This document shows, in pieces, positions 52,509 to 64,000 of a DNA stretch of 64,000 nt. Source of the DNA: Synanceia verrucosa (Eukaryota; Chordata; Actinopteri; Perciformes; Synanceiidae); assembly GCA_029721515.1 (NCBI GenBank), contig CM056550.1, positions 14,868,906 through 14,932,905 of the forward strand. Reading direction: 5' to 3'. Each line of letters opens with the position of its first letter. Positions within the stretch are counted from its first letter, which is position 1. The notes beneath the pieces are model-generated. The model was not told the DNA's origin and searched no databases. It saw only the letters and a program-made list of their open reading frames with translations. Position numbers and translations under genes: made by a program.

Positions 52509-53438
52509 GTGAGGAGAGGCTCTACGCTCAGGTTCATTTGACGTGTTTTTAATGAGCAAATGATGAAATGCATCCCTTTTCTTTGTGTCACGCTGTCAGG
52601 AAGCACACCAGTATTATTAGAGAAGTCCTCTGACTTATTTCACTTAAAGCAGCTGACATGTTGTCATTATATCACCAGCAACGTTCACTTTCTCTGAGTT
52701 CTTTTGGGTGTATTTTTACCATTCATACATTACATTTTTTCATCTTAGCATTAGCTCTCAACCATTCATTAAGTAGGAGTTTAAGATATTTTTTTCCACT
52801 TGGAGCAGACAGCATTTAGTCTGTTCATTTCATTCAAAGTCTTTCTTTCATTGACTGTCAAAAGTCAATACAAAGCTCAGTTATTAGTTTAAAGAATCCA
52901 CACTGGCTTTGCTTGTTATTGTCTCTTGTTGTGTATAAAGTTGTTCTTTGTAAATGTTGAAAAGTAGCAGGTCTTTAGCCTGCGCTGCTAATATTAGCAC
53001 TGATTACTAGATATTACTGTCTGTCCATGAGTCCAAATAGTAGTGATGCCAAGTTGCATATTTTCTCAAATAGAAGTCAGTAGTCAAATAATAGCTCGGT
53101 CTCCAACAGTAGTCAGAAAAAGAAAAAAAAAAAAGACGACTGCACGTAATTGAAAGGGGGAAAAACAGGGATAGATGAAAAAGTCCAAGATGTCAAGAGC
53201 TGCTTGGTCACTGAAACTGATCTAGTTTTAAAAGACCTTGTTACCTTGAAACATCATGCTGAATGCTCACATCACAAATGACCAAAGTACAGGAGGTCTT
53301 GGTCCAGATATCCTCTTCACTGATGACCTCAAAACATTGGCTAACTGCCCCTCCAGGCTAAATGCTGTCAGGTCGATCGCAAAACTTCCAAGGTTGGGCA
53401 TCCAGGAACCATTTTCAATTCTTGTAAAAGTCTCTGTG
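52509..53438. other. Putative intron, nothing recognised
   Basis: No exon or repeat recognised apart from short A-rich runs near 53117. Confidence 0.4.
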
Positions 53439-53877
53439 TTAACTCTTTGAGTGTCATCAGCGTAATAATACGTCAAAGTGTTTTTTCAGCAGGCACAAGA
53501 GGGCGCTCTCACACAGCATGTGAGCAGTTTTGGGGCTTCTGGGATTTGTAGTCGGAGCATAAAGACCACAGAGATCAAAACAGGAAGTGGAGACGATCGA
53601 GATTAGAGAGCAAAACAAACAGAATGTGGAGAAAAAGTGGTGATTTTGGTGAAAGTGTCCTCTACTCTACCTCTGATAAAACAAGAATGGAACAAGGTAA
53701 AAACAAACATTTTTTTCATGATGAAATAGAGAGTCTCTTCTTTCATTTGAGTTATTCACTGTTTTCAGAGACATAGTACTAAATATTCTGTGGGTCTAGA
53801 AATATGACTGAAAATGGACAAAAACACTGGAACAAGGTACTTTGTGTTTTATATAATTCTGGCACTCAAAGCGTTAA
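53439..53877 (+). mobile_element. piggyBac-like MITE (M1), complete copy 3
   Basis: TTAA at 53439-53442 and 53874-53877. Ends CTCTTTGAGTGTCATCAGCG and CTGGCACTCAAAGCG are inverted repeats. It is the best-preserved full-length copy in the window, 439 bp including both TTAA. Confidence 0.9.
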
Positions 53878-56290
53878 AATAGTCCCGCTGCTTTCTTTCT
53901 GCCAGCTCTGCTTGGATCTGCAGTTATGTAACCAGAAGTTGTTGAGAAGATGGTTTGGTCTGGCTTTTCAACATTTGTTACTGATGCCATCTTTGTTGTG
54001 AGAGCAGCACTGACGACTCGGTGCTGCTCGTTATTAACACTTCGTATGGAGACGTTCTCCTCAGTGAGCACACCTGATGCAAACGTGTGGAGGTTTGGTG
54101 TTTTCTGGGGAGCGACTGCAGTGGACTAAGTGAAATGAAGAGGGGAGTATTTTGGGCTTGTCTGGCGGAGACAGAAAGGAAGGTTGTGTATTTTTAGCCA
54201 GTGGGCTCAAGTGATGGAGTTCATAGACTGAGACACTTTTCATGGCTGGTGACAGAGGAAGCATGGCCGTGGATACAGAGGACAGTGTATGGTTTAAGAT
54301 AGAGCAGGCATTGAATGCCAGTGTTTGAGGGAACAAGTCATTCTGCCCGACAGGATAATGGAGAAACTATGTGGTCAGCCTGAGTGTGAAAGGTGCATTG
54401 TGTTGTTGGAGGTTGTGTATTTGTGTGTGGAAACACCAGGATATCCTGCTCTTGCGCTTGTGGACACATTTACTGGGACAAATGGGAGACAGGTTCAAAC
54501 TGATGAACTCTCCAGCAGTATGAGAAACATTCGCATCACAACGATACTCTGCTTTCAGGACAATATGACTCAACTAATGCACTTTGGTTATGAGAGCAGA
54601 AGCTTCATTTGATGCTGGAGATACAGGTGGAGATCTCCACATATAAGCCAGTCAGAGACTCTGAGCTGATAAATGTCCTCAAGGGATGTCACTTGGGCCA
54701 GCGTTGGTTGGATCCAAAGACTAACCCCTCTAATTTCCACCGGATTCAGAATGATGCCAAAATTTTGTCAGACCTGATACCTTTCCATTCAAATCAAGGT
54801 GTCATTTTCCACTGAACGCCGCTGACGTCTGCCGAAACAAATCCACAGAGCTTCTATTTTTGACGGTTTATTTTCAAAATAAAATGATGTGCGTTTGCGG
54901 TGGATTGTATAATGGATTTCCTTGTACTCAGTGGATACAGTGTGGTTCTCTTTTTCCGCTACAACCTGCTATATCACATGATTATACATGAATTCATGAG
55001 ATCTAGTTTGTCGGTGATCTGCCCGGCGGAGCCACAGCAGGTGGATCTGGTGGGCATTGATGGATGACGGACGTCGTTCCGTACCCTTTAATTTCATCTG
55101 GAGAAAGAGTGTACTGATTTAAAACACAGGCTGGTCCACTAAACGTGTCATTCAAAGTGATTATTTTATAGTTTACAGCTCAGATTTCTTCAACTCTTCA
55201 AACCCAGAAATCAAAACAGGCCAGTGCATCATAAATGAACAACATTTTCTCGGTTTCTCCTACATTTCATGTATTTCTAATTCTGTTTTTAATGTTTTTG
55301 TTCGGTAAAATATCAACGGATTTTCATGCAACGGTTCGTATGATCATTTACGAAAAGTTCTTCTTCATTTTTTTTTTCCTTGCAATGTCCAGCCTCAACA
55401 TCCACACTAGTCTTTTCAAAATAAACTTCTGTCTGCGCAGGAAACGACTTGGATAGGATGCGGCAGCAAAATGACTTAGGATTAGGAAAACTATTGACGT
55501 GGTTAGGTTTAGGTAACAAAACCACAGAGTTTGATTCTGGAAGAAATTGTGGTGAAGTTTGGCCTCACTGGAGTGCTGTGTTTTTCTTGACCTTCTCCCT
55601 ATGTGGCGTGCGTTGACATTTATAGGCTACTTTGTTCATAATTACGTGGATTGCATATAAAATACAAATTTAGTGCATTAGCTGCAAACAGTGTATGGTA
55701 AGCATGCTCTAAGATCGTCTCTAGATAAACGTACATATCCTGTTTTCTTCATAAAACAGTGGAAAGCTCTTTGTATGACTCGCTGAAGTGACCTGTCCTC
55801 TGCAGTCTGAAGCCTCCAGGCTTCTCCTCCAGCTTTATATCTTCTTTCATTTAAACTCTAACGCTCACTGTGTGTCCTCACATGTGGCTTTCTCTCATTG
55901 GCCTGACAGGGATGGACAGAACAGCAAAGGAACTGAAGTGAGAGAGGAGCATGTCTGAATACCGCTACCACTGAACAACCACATAAAGAATCTTATATAC
56001 ACAAAGATCCAGTAAAAGTTCCTCAGCCTAAACATCTTTGTTTCCATTATGTTTATTTCGACGTGTCACAATAGAAAAGAAATGGCAACGAAAGTTTTTA
56101 CGCTCGCTAGATTTAACTTTTGCTGATGTGCTAGATAAGTTTTAACGTTGCCGACGTTTAACTCACAGGACTGATCAACTGTCTCTGGTGGTGGCAACTT
56201 TCCATTTATATAGTTATACTGTCCTCTTCTCATCAAGTTGATGGAAAAAACGCTGAAACACCGAAACACCTAACATGCTTCATGAGAAGC
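53878..56290. other. Putative intron, nothing recognised
   Basis: No exons recognised on either strand; no clear repeats. Confidence 0.35.
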
Positions 56291-56765
56291 ATTAAAGCTG
56301 TAGTCTATCATGTTGGAGAGCTAGCAAGATTTAAAGTGGCACCTCATATCAGTCTCTTCGAAGCTCCACCCCCTCCTCCAAAGCCACACCCCCTCAAACT
56401 TGACCATCTGACAGTAGCATTCAGCAGGGAGAGGAGTGCCGTAATGCTCCATCACCACAGCTGGAAAACGTTCGAAGCCAATATATCAACGTCATTTTAT
56501 CAACTTTATAATGGAGACACTGGAGGCTATGGCTGGGCGTTAATGTCATATCATATAACCTCTTCAGTACAGGCCGCACTGCCGACATGGAAGCTAAAGT
56601 TAGCATTGGGCTAATACGCCAGCTGGAGTTTTTTTCAGTCCTGTAGCTGCCGCAGAGCTCTGATTCTTTTCCTTCTTTTTTCTGAACACATGATGTACTG
56701 ACTGCTTTCAGGATGGAAGGACCATTTCACCCAGTCTGAACAGGATTACAGACTATAGCTTTAAT
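56291..56765. mobile_element. MITE family M2, full-length copy
   Basis: 475 bp with inverted ends: ATTAAAGCTGTAGTCTATCA on the left, complement of ATTAAAGCTATAGTCTGTAA on the right. The right half matches 12387-12640 in inverse orientation. No coding capacity. Confidence 0.8.
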
Positions 56766-57424
56766 GCCCAACATGCAGTTGTTGTTATTTACTGATTAAT
56801 GTATGTCATAGTTCTTTATGCCCGTGGTTAAACTGGAGTTACTTAACTTAAACTTAAGCAGTTTTCAATATGATTTACCCAACATGTGTATTTGTAGTAT
56901 TTAATAATGTGGCCACATGCCTTTATTCATTGTCTTTTCACCAAGTTTCCATCTGTCCCTGTGTTTACCAAGATGATTTTTTTTTCAGCTGAACATTTGG
57001 GACTGAAATGTCACGCTAGACTCCACCGGTCACTTTCATTTTTAAAAATAGAAAGCACGGCTCGGCCTTATAAAGCTCAGCTGCTTTGAATTTCATTGCT
57101 GCTTGGCTGCAGAGCGCTCTTTCTAATTAGAAGAGCCTGGTCTGACCTCTGGCTTCTCTTTCTTTTTGTCCTCAGTAAAAGAGCTGCTCTTCTGCTGCTA
57201 GTGAGCAGATTTAAGTATAAGACACAGGACATTTGATCACAGATATGACATGATGACATATTTGTACTCAAAAGATAGGAGTTGAAAACCCACCCCATGT
57301 TTCATTTCAACACAGCTGGACAAACGGAGGAACTGAACGTGCAGCGAGAAGCTGAAGGGATGGCAAGAAGAAAAGTGATGGTTTTGGTAAAACGTGGTTG
57401 CCTCTCATTAGCAGTAGCAGAAGC

Positions 57425-57464
<40 letters not shown>

Positions 57465-58250
57465 GGTCTGTGCTTCAGCAGCTGCTCTTCATTGTTTGCC
57501 AATGAATTCATGCATTTAGACACACTTCTGCAAACAATAGAGTGAAATCTGCACTGCTGCTTTAATGAGTGAGGAATGTGGTGATGGAATGAAAACGATC
57601 CAGAGCCTCACCACCAATTCTTCCAAACATTTTGTTTTCCTTCAAAAAGACACATTTTTAGCAGCAGAGTCAATGAAATACATCATGCTAGAGATTAGCA
57701 TTAATGCTAACACTTTATACAACCTACCATCATTCCCTTGTTGAAAAAAAATAAAGTTATACTGGGTATTTAGTCATTTTTCAATGATTGGACATAGTAA
57801 TGAACATTTAATTTGATTAATCACATCTTTATTAACAGTGTTTCAGGTCATATTAACAGTGCAAATCAATTATTAGCAGTGTATCTTGAAAGCTCCCTTC
57901 TGAAGTTGACTTTTAGATTTATTTTAGGTGCAGAGGAGTCACTGAGCTGAAGGGAACGGAGGGTCTACGTCAGGACTTCAGCTCAATAAATGAATGTGGA
58001 GGGAGGAGATTACTCCTCTGAAATATGTTTTTACCTGTTTTTATGTGCAACACATCTCAGCTCAAACTTGAAGCACTTTTTTTTAATTCAGGTGCACATT
58101 GTGTTTGATGTTTCCTCTGTGAGTCTGGGAGTTTTTCAAAATAAAACCACCCATCCAGCAGGCCTGCAGCAGGAAGCAGGAAGCTGCTCCTGAGGGTGTG
58201 TTCAGGCAACAGTAGTGATTAATACAATTTTTTTGCTTTGACTTTAACCT
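56766..58250. other. Putative intron with (CA)n
   Basis: (CA)16 at 57429-57461. Otherwise nothing recognised. Confidence 0.5.
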
Positions 58251-58588
58251 GGGGCGGCACAGTGGTGTAGTGGTTAGCACTGTCGCCTCACAGCAAGAAG
58301 GAATCCCGGGCTCGGGGTCTTTCTCTGTGGAGTTTGCATGTTCTCCTCATGTCTGTGTGGGTTCTCTCTGGTACTCCGGCTTCCTCCCACCATCCAAAAA
58401 TTAGGTTAACTGGTTAATTTAAATTGACCGTAGGTGTGAATGTGAGTGTGAGTGTTTGTCTGTCTCTATGTGTCCTGTGATGAACTGGACACTTGTCCAG
58501 GGTGTACCCTGTCTTTCACCCTAAGACAGCTGGGATAGACTCCAGCCCCCCCTGACCCTATGAGAGGATAAGAGGGAGAAGATGGCGG
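58251..58588 (+). mobile_element. tRNA-headed SINE-like repeat (S1), near full length
   Basis: Starts GGGGCGGCACAGTGGTGTAG TGGTTAGCAC, a tRNA-like A-box, with a B-box-like region GGGCTCGGGGTC that has lost the GGTTCGAATCC form. Then GTGGAGTTTGCATGTTCTCC, GGCTTCCTCCCACCATCCAA and the body shared with 23913, 26300 and 36060. Because of the decayed B-box it is unlikely to be transcribed by polymerase III. Confidence 0.75.
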
Positions 58589-58760
58589 GATGGACTTTAA
58601 CCTGATGAAGGTGTATGCCCTGGTTTTAATAGCCTCTATAGATAATATATAAACAGCTGATGCTAATGCTAGCACAGCCTTAGCTCCAGGTCTGACATCA
58701 TCTTTACCCTGCCTTGCTGCTCATGTGTGACATCATCAGCGTGCTGCACCATCTGTGCTG

Positions 58761-58780
58761 ACACACACACACACACACAC
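58761..58780. repeat. (CA)n microsatellite
   Basis: Ten CA units. Confidence 0.9.
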
Positions 58781-58888
58781 TTCCATGGGGATGGCCTGTG
58801 TGGAGGTTGTGTAATGATGTGTTGTATTTGTGTTTGCTGCTCCGCTCTAGTTCATTCAGCTCTATCAGAGCTTTAAATAGAATGATGA

Positions 58889-58890
<2 letters not shown>

Positions 58891-58937
<47 letters not shown>
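58891..58937. repeat. (GT)n microsatellite
   Basis: 23 GT units without interruption. Confidence 0.97.
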
Positions 58938-58939
<2 letters not shown>

Positions 58940-60100
58940 CCTGAGTGATAAAAGGCTTCCTCCAGAGTGAATCCTCCTGAGGCTCCTCACAGAGGACACA
59001 TTAGGTGTCTTATTCTGTATAACATGTAAAAGGAAAAGTCGTCCTCTCTCTCTCTGTGTGTTTTTTCTCTCCTCATGAGAGTGAAGCAGCTCTTCATCAC
59101 TTTCAGCACAGAGAATAAACTAAAATAGACTGAACTGAACTTACTCTGAGCTCTAGTAGTTCCTGTAATGTAAGCAACAGTTTGAACCAGCTCACATGAT
59201 TATTAAAGCCAAACTGCCACTCTCGTCTCATGGACGTATTATGAGAGGTGGCATCTGTCCACGGTCTTTTTCCTGAGCTTTCAACCATTTCCCATGGACT
59301 TCCTCTTCATCAATAGGATACAAACACTGTCATGTCGCTGACATACATACATCACCTGTGTGATGTGTATTTTTGCACCTTGAAAAGCATCACAGATGAT
59401 GATTTCGTGACATCATCACGTCACTCTTTTTTTATTTGCTCTACATTTGGAAGGAAACTTGATGACTGATGCTTTGTGTGTGAAGGAAGCAGAAAATACC
59501 CAGCTGTCATGAACTTTAGCTTGATTTATCACTCCTGGATCTGAACATTCAGCATGCAAATGTTGTTTTAATTAGTGTGTGTTGTATTTTTATCTCAGCA
59601 GATGGTGATCTGGTCTGTGTGTTTCCAGCTGGCTTGTGCATTAAAGGAATCCTGTGTAGAGCAATAACACATACTGGGGGTTTGAATGTATGACATTTGA
59701 TCAATCCAGACTGATTTATCAGCTTCTAGAGGAGCTAATCAGTTTTGAAAGTGTCCAGGAGCGAATACACACTCACTAGCTGGACGATGATCAGACAACA
59801 TCAGGGTTATCTTTTCGTTTCAATTCTGCAATTATTGAAAAAACATCTTAAATAAAAGGCCATAAACCAAACACTTTGTATTTGAAAATATTCTGTTCTT
59901 CTTTGAGAGCCCCTAGAAAGTTCTGTCAAGCTAAACTCACCCAGTGAACATCTGAGTGGACACCGTCCACTTATTTCTAGCGCCACCTGCTGTGACTCTC
60001 CAATACTGCAGCTCCCATGAGGCCAGAGAACATGGTGCTGCCTCCGTTAATAGCCTTGTTTTGGTCTGAGTGTGAGGCTTTTGCTTTGGACAGAGGGTCC
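58938..60100. other. Putative intron, nothing recognised
   Basis: No exons or repeats recognised. Confidence 0.35.
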
Positions 60101-60307
60101 TTATCTCTTTGAGTGCCATCGACGTAATAATACGTCAGAGTGTTTTTTTTGGCAGCAGGTCGCTGATCATGTCCTCACACAGCCTGTGAGTAATGCTGGG
60201 GCTTCTGGGAGATGTAGTCAGAGCATAAAGAGATGGTATACACCACAGAGATTAAAACAGGAAGTGGAGACGATCGAGATTAGAGAGCAAAACAAACAGA
60301 ATCTGGA
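60101..60307 (+). mobile_element. piggyBac-like MITE (M1), copy 4, 3'-truncated
   Basis: Left end TTATCTCTTTGAGTGCCATC (TTAA changed to TTAT) and the palindrome GACGTAATAATACGTC, then the M1 body to about 60307. Confidence 0.75.
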
Positions 60308-62181
60308 GGTTCTTCAGCTGTGAAAACAGCTGTAGAAGTCTGATAAAACCATCCTATGATGTCATCGTGATGTCATAAGGGTTCTCTCGGTTTGGACTTG
60401 AGGCAGAAATTCTGTATTTCCGTATTCTGTATTTAATGAGTTGACAACAAATTGGCCTTGGAGGCGAGAAGTTGGAAAGATGTTGGTGTTCATCAGGCAG
60501 GGGCTGATGGGAATGAGCAAGCCTGATTTATGGGATATGTAGGACCAAGTGTTGACCCATTCTCTCATTGGAGACCCCCCCGTATTTCACAACTTGCCCA
60601 AAAGATGGCAAAATCACTTCAAGATGGAAGACAAGCTTGAAGACACAGGGAAAATGTGTTCAAGAGTCTGAACCGTAGGTTAGAACGTAAAAGTAGCCCC
60701 ATGAAACCCTACAGAGCATCTCATGTATTTAGCTGGTGTGCAGGCGACGCATTAAAATGACTGGAGGGACAATATCCTTTTATTACTTTTACAGAGTGAT
60801 GCAACGCCCCTGAACAGGTCAGATGTTGGTCTGAATTAAAACGATGTAATCACTCAAAGATGAAGTGAGCAAAGTGCTGCAAACACTCCCACAGATTGTG
60901 TGTGACAGGAAGCAGCGGCGGCCAGATAAGACTTTTTTTGTATGAGCGGTGTGAGGGCGTTTGGTGAGCAGGGTGGGGTTTAACCCCAGCAGATTAAGGC
61001 TGTTGTGTAACGCTATGAGGGCCTGTGCTTTGTGAGATTGACATGTGCTCTCTGTGGGGATTAAAGCCATTCTTCATTCACTGCTCCTCTGACGGCCAGG
61101 TGTGGATGCTACCTTTCTGTTAGCGATTGCTCGCTAACTATTTAAAGGAGAGCCATCAGAGTCTTTTTGACACCATGGTGCCTCAGTGTTCTTCAGTCAG
61201 AATGTAACTCAGTGTGTGAAATTCACCATAAAGGATGACTGACCGAAGCTCCAAACTTCACAGTGCACAGACTAGAGAAAAAAAGAGTAAATAAACCCTT
61301 TACGACATATGAGGGTTAACTGTAGCACATCACGGTTAATGTTAGAAAAAGTTAGATCTCACCTCTGTTTTTATTTCCGTCTGCTTCCGCGTTCCTCAGT
61401 TAGCTGGTTGGCTACGTTGCATTTCACACAAGGGGGTAGTTGTGGGTTCTCCAAGTGAGGACCACTTCGGACATCAGATATGTGTCGGTTTTAGGACCAC
61501 ATATGCAAGTGGTCTGGATCTGTGTCGTTCAGACTGTCATTAAAAGATCAGATACAGGTTCAGGCTGCAGTCTGAACGTGGCCTTACACTGTTTGTGTAA
61601 TAGTTTCAACAGAGTGTGTTTACCACTGTGTAGAGGACACACTGGGCGTCTGTGGTAGAAGATTTCTGAGTAGTTTCAGGGATCGTAGAGTGTTTTGACA
61701 TCCTGGCACGGTGGACTTTGACTGGACTTGTCATTTGCGTCCAGAGATGTCAGTGTGTGCTCTTGCTTTAGCTGCAGGCGGCTGACACTGAAGTGAAGTG
61801 GTAGAGCCTCTCTGAAGCCACGGAGCTCTTATTCAATCATCAGTTCACATGTGAGATGAAGCCAGGACATGCAGCCCTGCAGGAGACGTCCTAAAGCCTG
61901 GACTGATGCTGGAGAAGTCATGCACGCTCACACATCACTGTTTCTGTGTGTGACAGCTGATCTTTCCAACGTTTCCGCCCAATTCTTCTGCTGCTCTTTG
62001 TGAGTAAAAACAAGTGCTGTCATTCATCAGGAGGTGTCAACAGTTAGATCGCCCTCTAGTGGTCACTGTGCTTCTATCTATAGCCTCAGTGTGAGGATTA
62101 GGTGGATTAGATATTTAGCCAAATCTCCCCATGCTGTCGTAAATAGACAGATGGGAGTTTGGTGTTTCCCCCCAATTCAAA

Positions 62182-62220
<39 letters not shown>

Positions 62221-64000
62221 ATAACAGAAGAAGAATGAGGATGAGAATAGATTGCAGGATTAATCTCTCTGTTTTCCCCCTTTTTTATGATTTTTTTTCA
62301 TTCACAGAAATATTTTTGAATTGTTGACATAATGTTGGATGGATCCTTCATTGATGAAAACATTTCCAAGCACCTCGAGGGTTTGCAAAAGTCATGTTAT
62401 AGTCTCCACTCCATACGAACAGCTTGTACCATGTGTTTATATACATGTCATTTATGGGAGTAGGCAGAGTTATTTCATGTGGAGGTTGTTGTAAAGTTGT
62501 AAATTCTGGTGTTTTGTCATCACTGGCTGAAAGCAGCATTCTCACTGTAAATGAATTCACTAAAACAGGAATGTTAAATGTTCTTCTCCAGTGTTCTTGT
62601 TCTGTGTTTGACTGGGAGCTGGTAAATGTGTGTTTGGTAAATTAAAGACCATAACTGTTAGAAGGGGTGAGGGGTGAGGGTGGAGGTCATCAGGGTGGAT
62701 GATGGGAGGCTGCTGGGTCTCCACAGGCCCCCTGCAGTTCCCCTCAGAACAAGGTCAGATTAGCACAGCACCCCCACCACCCTCCTCCCTCCACCCCCTG
62801 ACGACCATCACTTTCCTACACAACGTCTCCATTAAATCCTTGTTTTTATTGGAGCCCCGTCAGGATAAAGCCCTCAGCGCTCCTTCTTGGTGCATTCAGA
62901 AAACCCTTTGTTCCATCATGTTTTAGGATCAGCAGCTGCTGCTAATCTCCTCTGGTAGAAGATCACAATCCCAATCCTTTCATCTGGGGTAATATTTGAA
63001 TTAAAATGGACAAACATGGGAACAACTGAGCAGAAACTAACAAACAAATGTAATATGCAAAGAAAGGCCAGATATGTGGTTTTAAATTGTTCCAGATTTT
63101 CAAGGATTTCAAGGGTTTGATGCCACAAGTTCAACCAGCAGATGGCGTTCAAGAGCAGAGCTTTGTTTGGTATTTTACTGTCGTCACATGTTATTTATGT
63201 CATTTAATGACATTTTTAATGTACTTAGCTCTGTCACGCTGCTTTCTCTACATATTTCACTCAGTTTATCTTCTTAGTATAAACCCAACCATGCCGTTTT
63301 CCTAAACCTAATGAAGAGGGTATACTCTGAACCTCACTTACTGGTTTTCTATCTGAACCAGTAACTGGTTTACTTGTCTGACCTTGGGACATTTTGTGAT
63401 CTATAAATCACACACAGGAAGGTTAAATTTATTCTCATTACAGATAGCTGAATATCTGTGTAATGTTGCTCTATTTATATGTCTGTGAGACTGGTGAGAT
63501 ATACTTAATGTATGGAAGCTGTTAAGGGAAAAAAAAAAGTTTTTTTCATTGTTTTATCTGTAAGTCAGGAGGTTCTGGTGGTGGCTTCTGTTAAAGGCGC
63601 TAGTTTTCTGTGTGGATGTACAGGAGTCATGGTGTCCTGAGCAGAGAATGAAGTCTCTGTCCCTTTCTTTATTGAATTCTGCCTCCTCACAGGGGTCATA
63701 GGAGGTCATTTAAAAGCCTCATCAAAGAGTTTCATTTGTTTTTGGGTCTTTTTTTGAAAGAAACAGCAAGCATGCCTTTCAAACTCCACCCGTGTGTCAA
63801 CACTGCCGGGTTGGTCCTGTCACATCATCACATGGTGAGCTGAAGGATTGTAAGTCATTTCCTGAAGCTTTAAAAGCTTGATAAAGAACACAGGGACAGC
63901 ATCCAAAATCCCACCCTGACGTCATGATGTCAGATGACGCACACTGGTCACTGTGCTTACATAACATCCCCCTGTGTCCCATGACGCAACATGTCATTTT
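60308..64000. other. Putative intron with R2 repeat and (CA)n
   Basis: Contains repeat R2 copy 2 at 61480-61585 (CACATATGCAAGTGGTCTGG; GTGTCGTTCAGACTGTCATT) and (CA)17 at 62184-62219. No exon recognised on either strand to the right edge. Confidence 0.5.

Noticed and set aside
54325..54612. A 95-codon plus-strand frame with CGQPECERC
   Set aside because: The cysteines do not form a known finger, and no acceptor or donor pair gives a plausible exon.
58251..58320. A possible tRNA gene
   Set aside because: The A-box-like start is the head of a SINE; the B-box is decayed and the following body is shared with three other repeat copies.

Overview
The window looks like nuclear DNA of a teleost fish, probably a percomorph. 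The reasons are spliced vertebrate genes, an intronless hatching-enzyme gene pair (intron loss in these genes is known from euteleosts), Tc1, piggyBac-like, L2 and RTE-type elements, tRNA-headed SINEs, and very abundant micro- and minisatellites. Most of the 64 kb is intron, intergenic DNA and repeats. The long uninterrupted reading frames seen in several places are by-products of tandem repeats, not genes.

Layout. 1-10.4 kb: the 5' end of adgra1 on the minus strand, with its first intron holding a 60-bp higher-order minisatellite (3.5-4.7 kb) and a CTAT microsatellite. 10.4-10.74 kb: a GC-rich, apparently bidirectional promoter with an RFX X-box. 10.74-13.04 kb: a six-exon gene on the plus strand for a 199-residue ciliary C1a-32/CFAP119-like protein. 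13.5-19.0 kb: a dead Tc1 transposon followed by an L2-type LINE on the minus strand, whose linker between endonuclease and reverse transcriptase has grown into a 1.3-kb, 57-bp-unit minisatellite that keeps the frame. 19.5-36.4 kb: two tandem seven-exon genes for valacyclovirase-like alpha/beta hydrolases (bphl A and B) with transposons that landed after the duplication. A retroviral-like gag/pol fragment lies between them and an RTE-like LINE follows copy B. 36.6-42.7 kb: a tandem pair of 1.33-kb segments each carrying an intronless hatching-enzyme gene (HCE, astacin family); the first is intact and the second has a one-base deletion. 44.0-47.3 kb: a C2H2 zinc-finger gene on the minus strand. 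47.4-49.6 kb: a solo LTR, a 13-bp minisatellite and AT-rich palindromic arrays. 52.2-52.5 kb: a likely first exon (coding only M-A-Q) of an unidentified gene on the plus strand. 52.5-64 kb: no recognisable exon; it holds MITEs, a SINE and microsatellites.

The genes do not form a pathway. The points most worth following are the bphl pair, the hatching-enzyme pair and the minisatellite inside the LINE. In the bphl pair both copies keep the Ser-Asp-His triad but replace the acidic residue after the nucleophile that human BPHL uses to hold the substrate amino group, and the two copies differ most in the lid-coding exons. All identities come from reading the sequence and remembered family features; no database search was possible.
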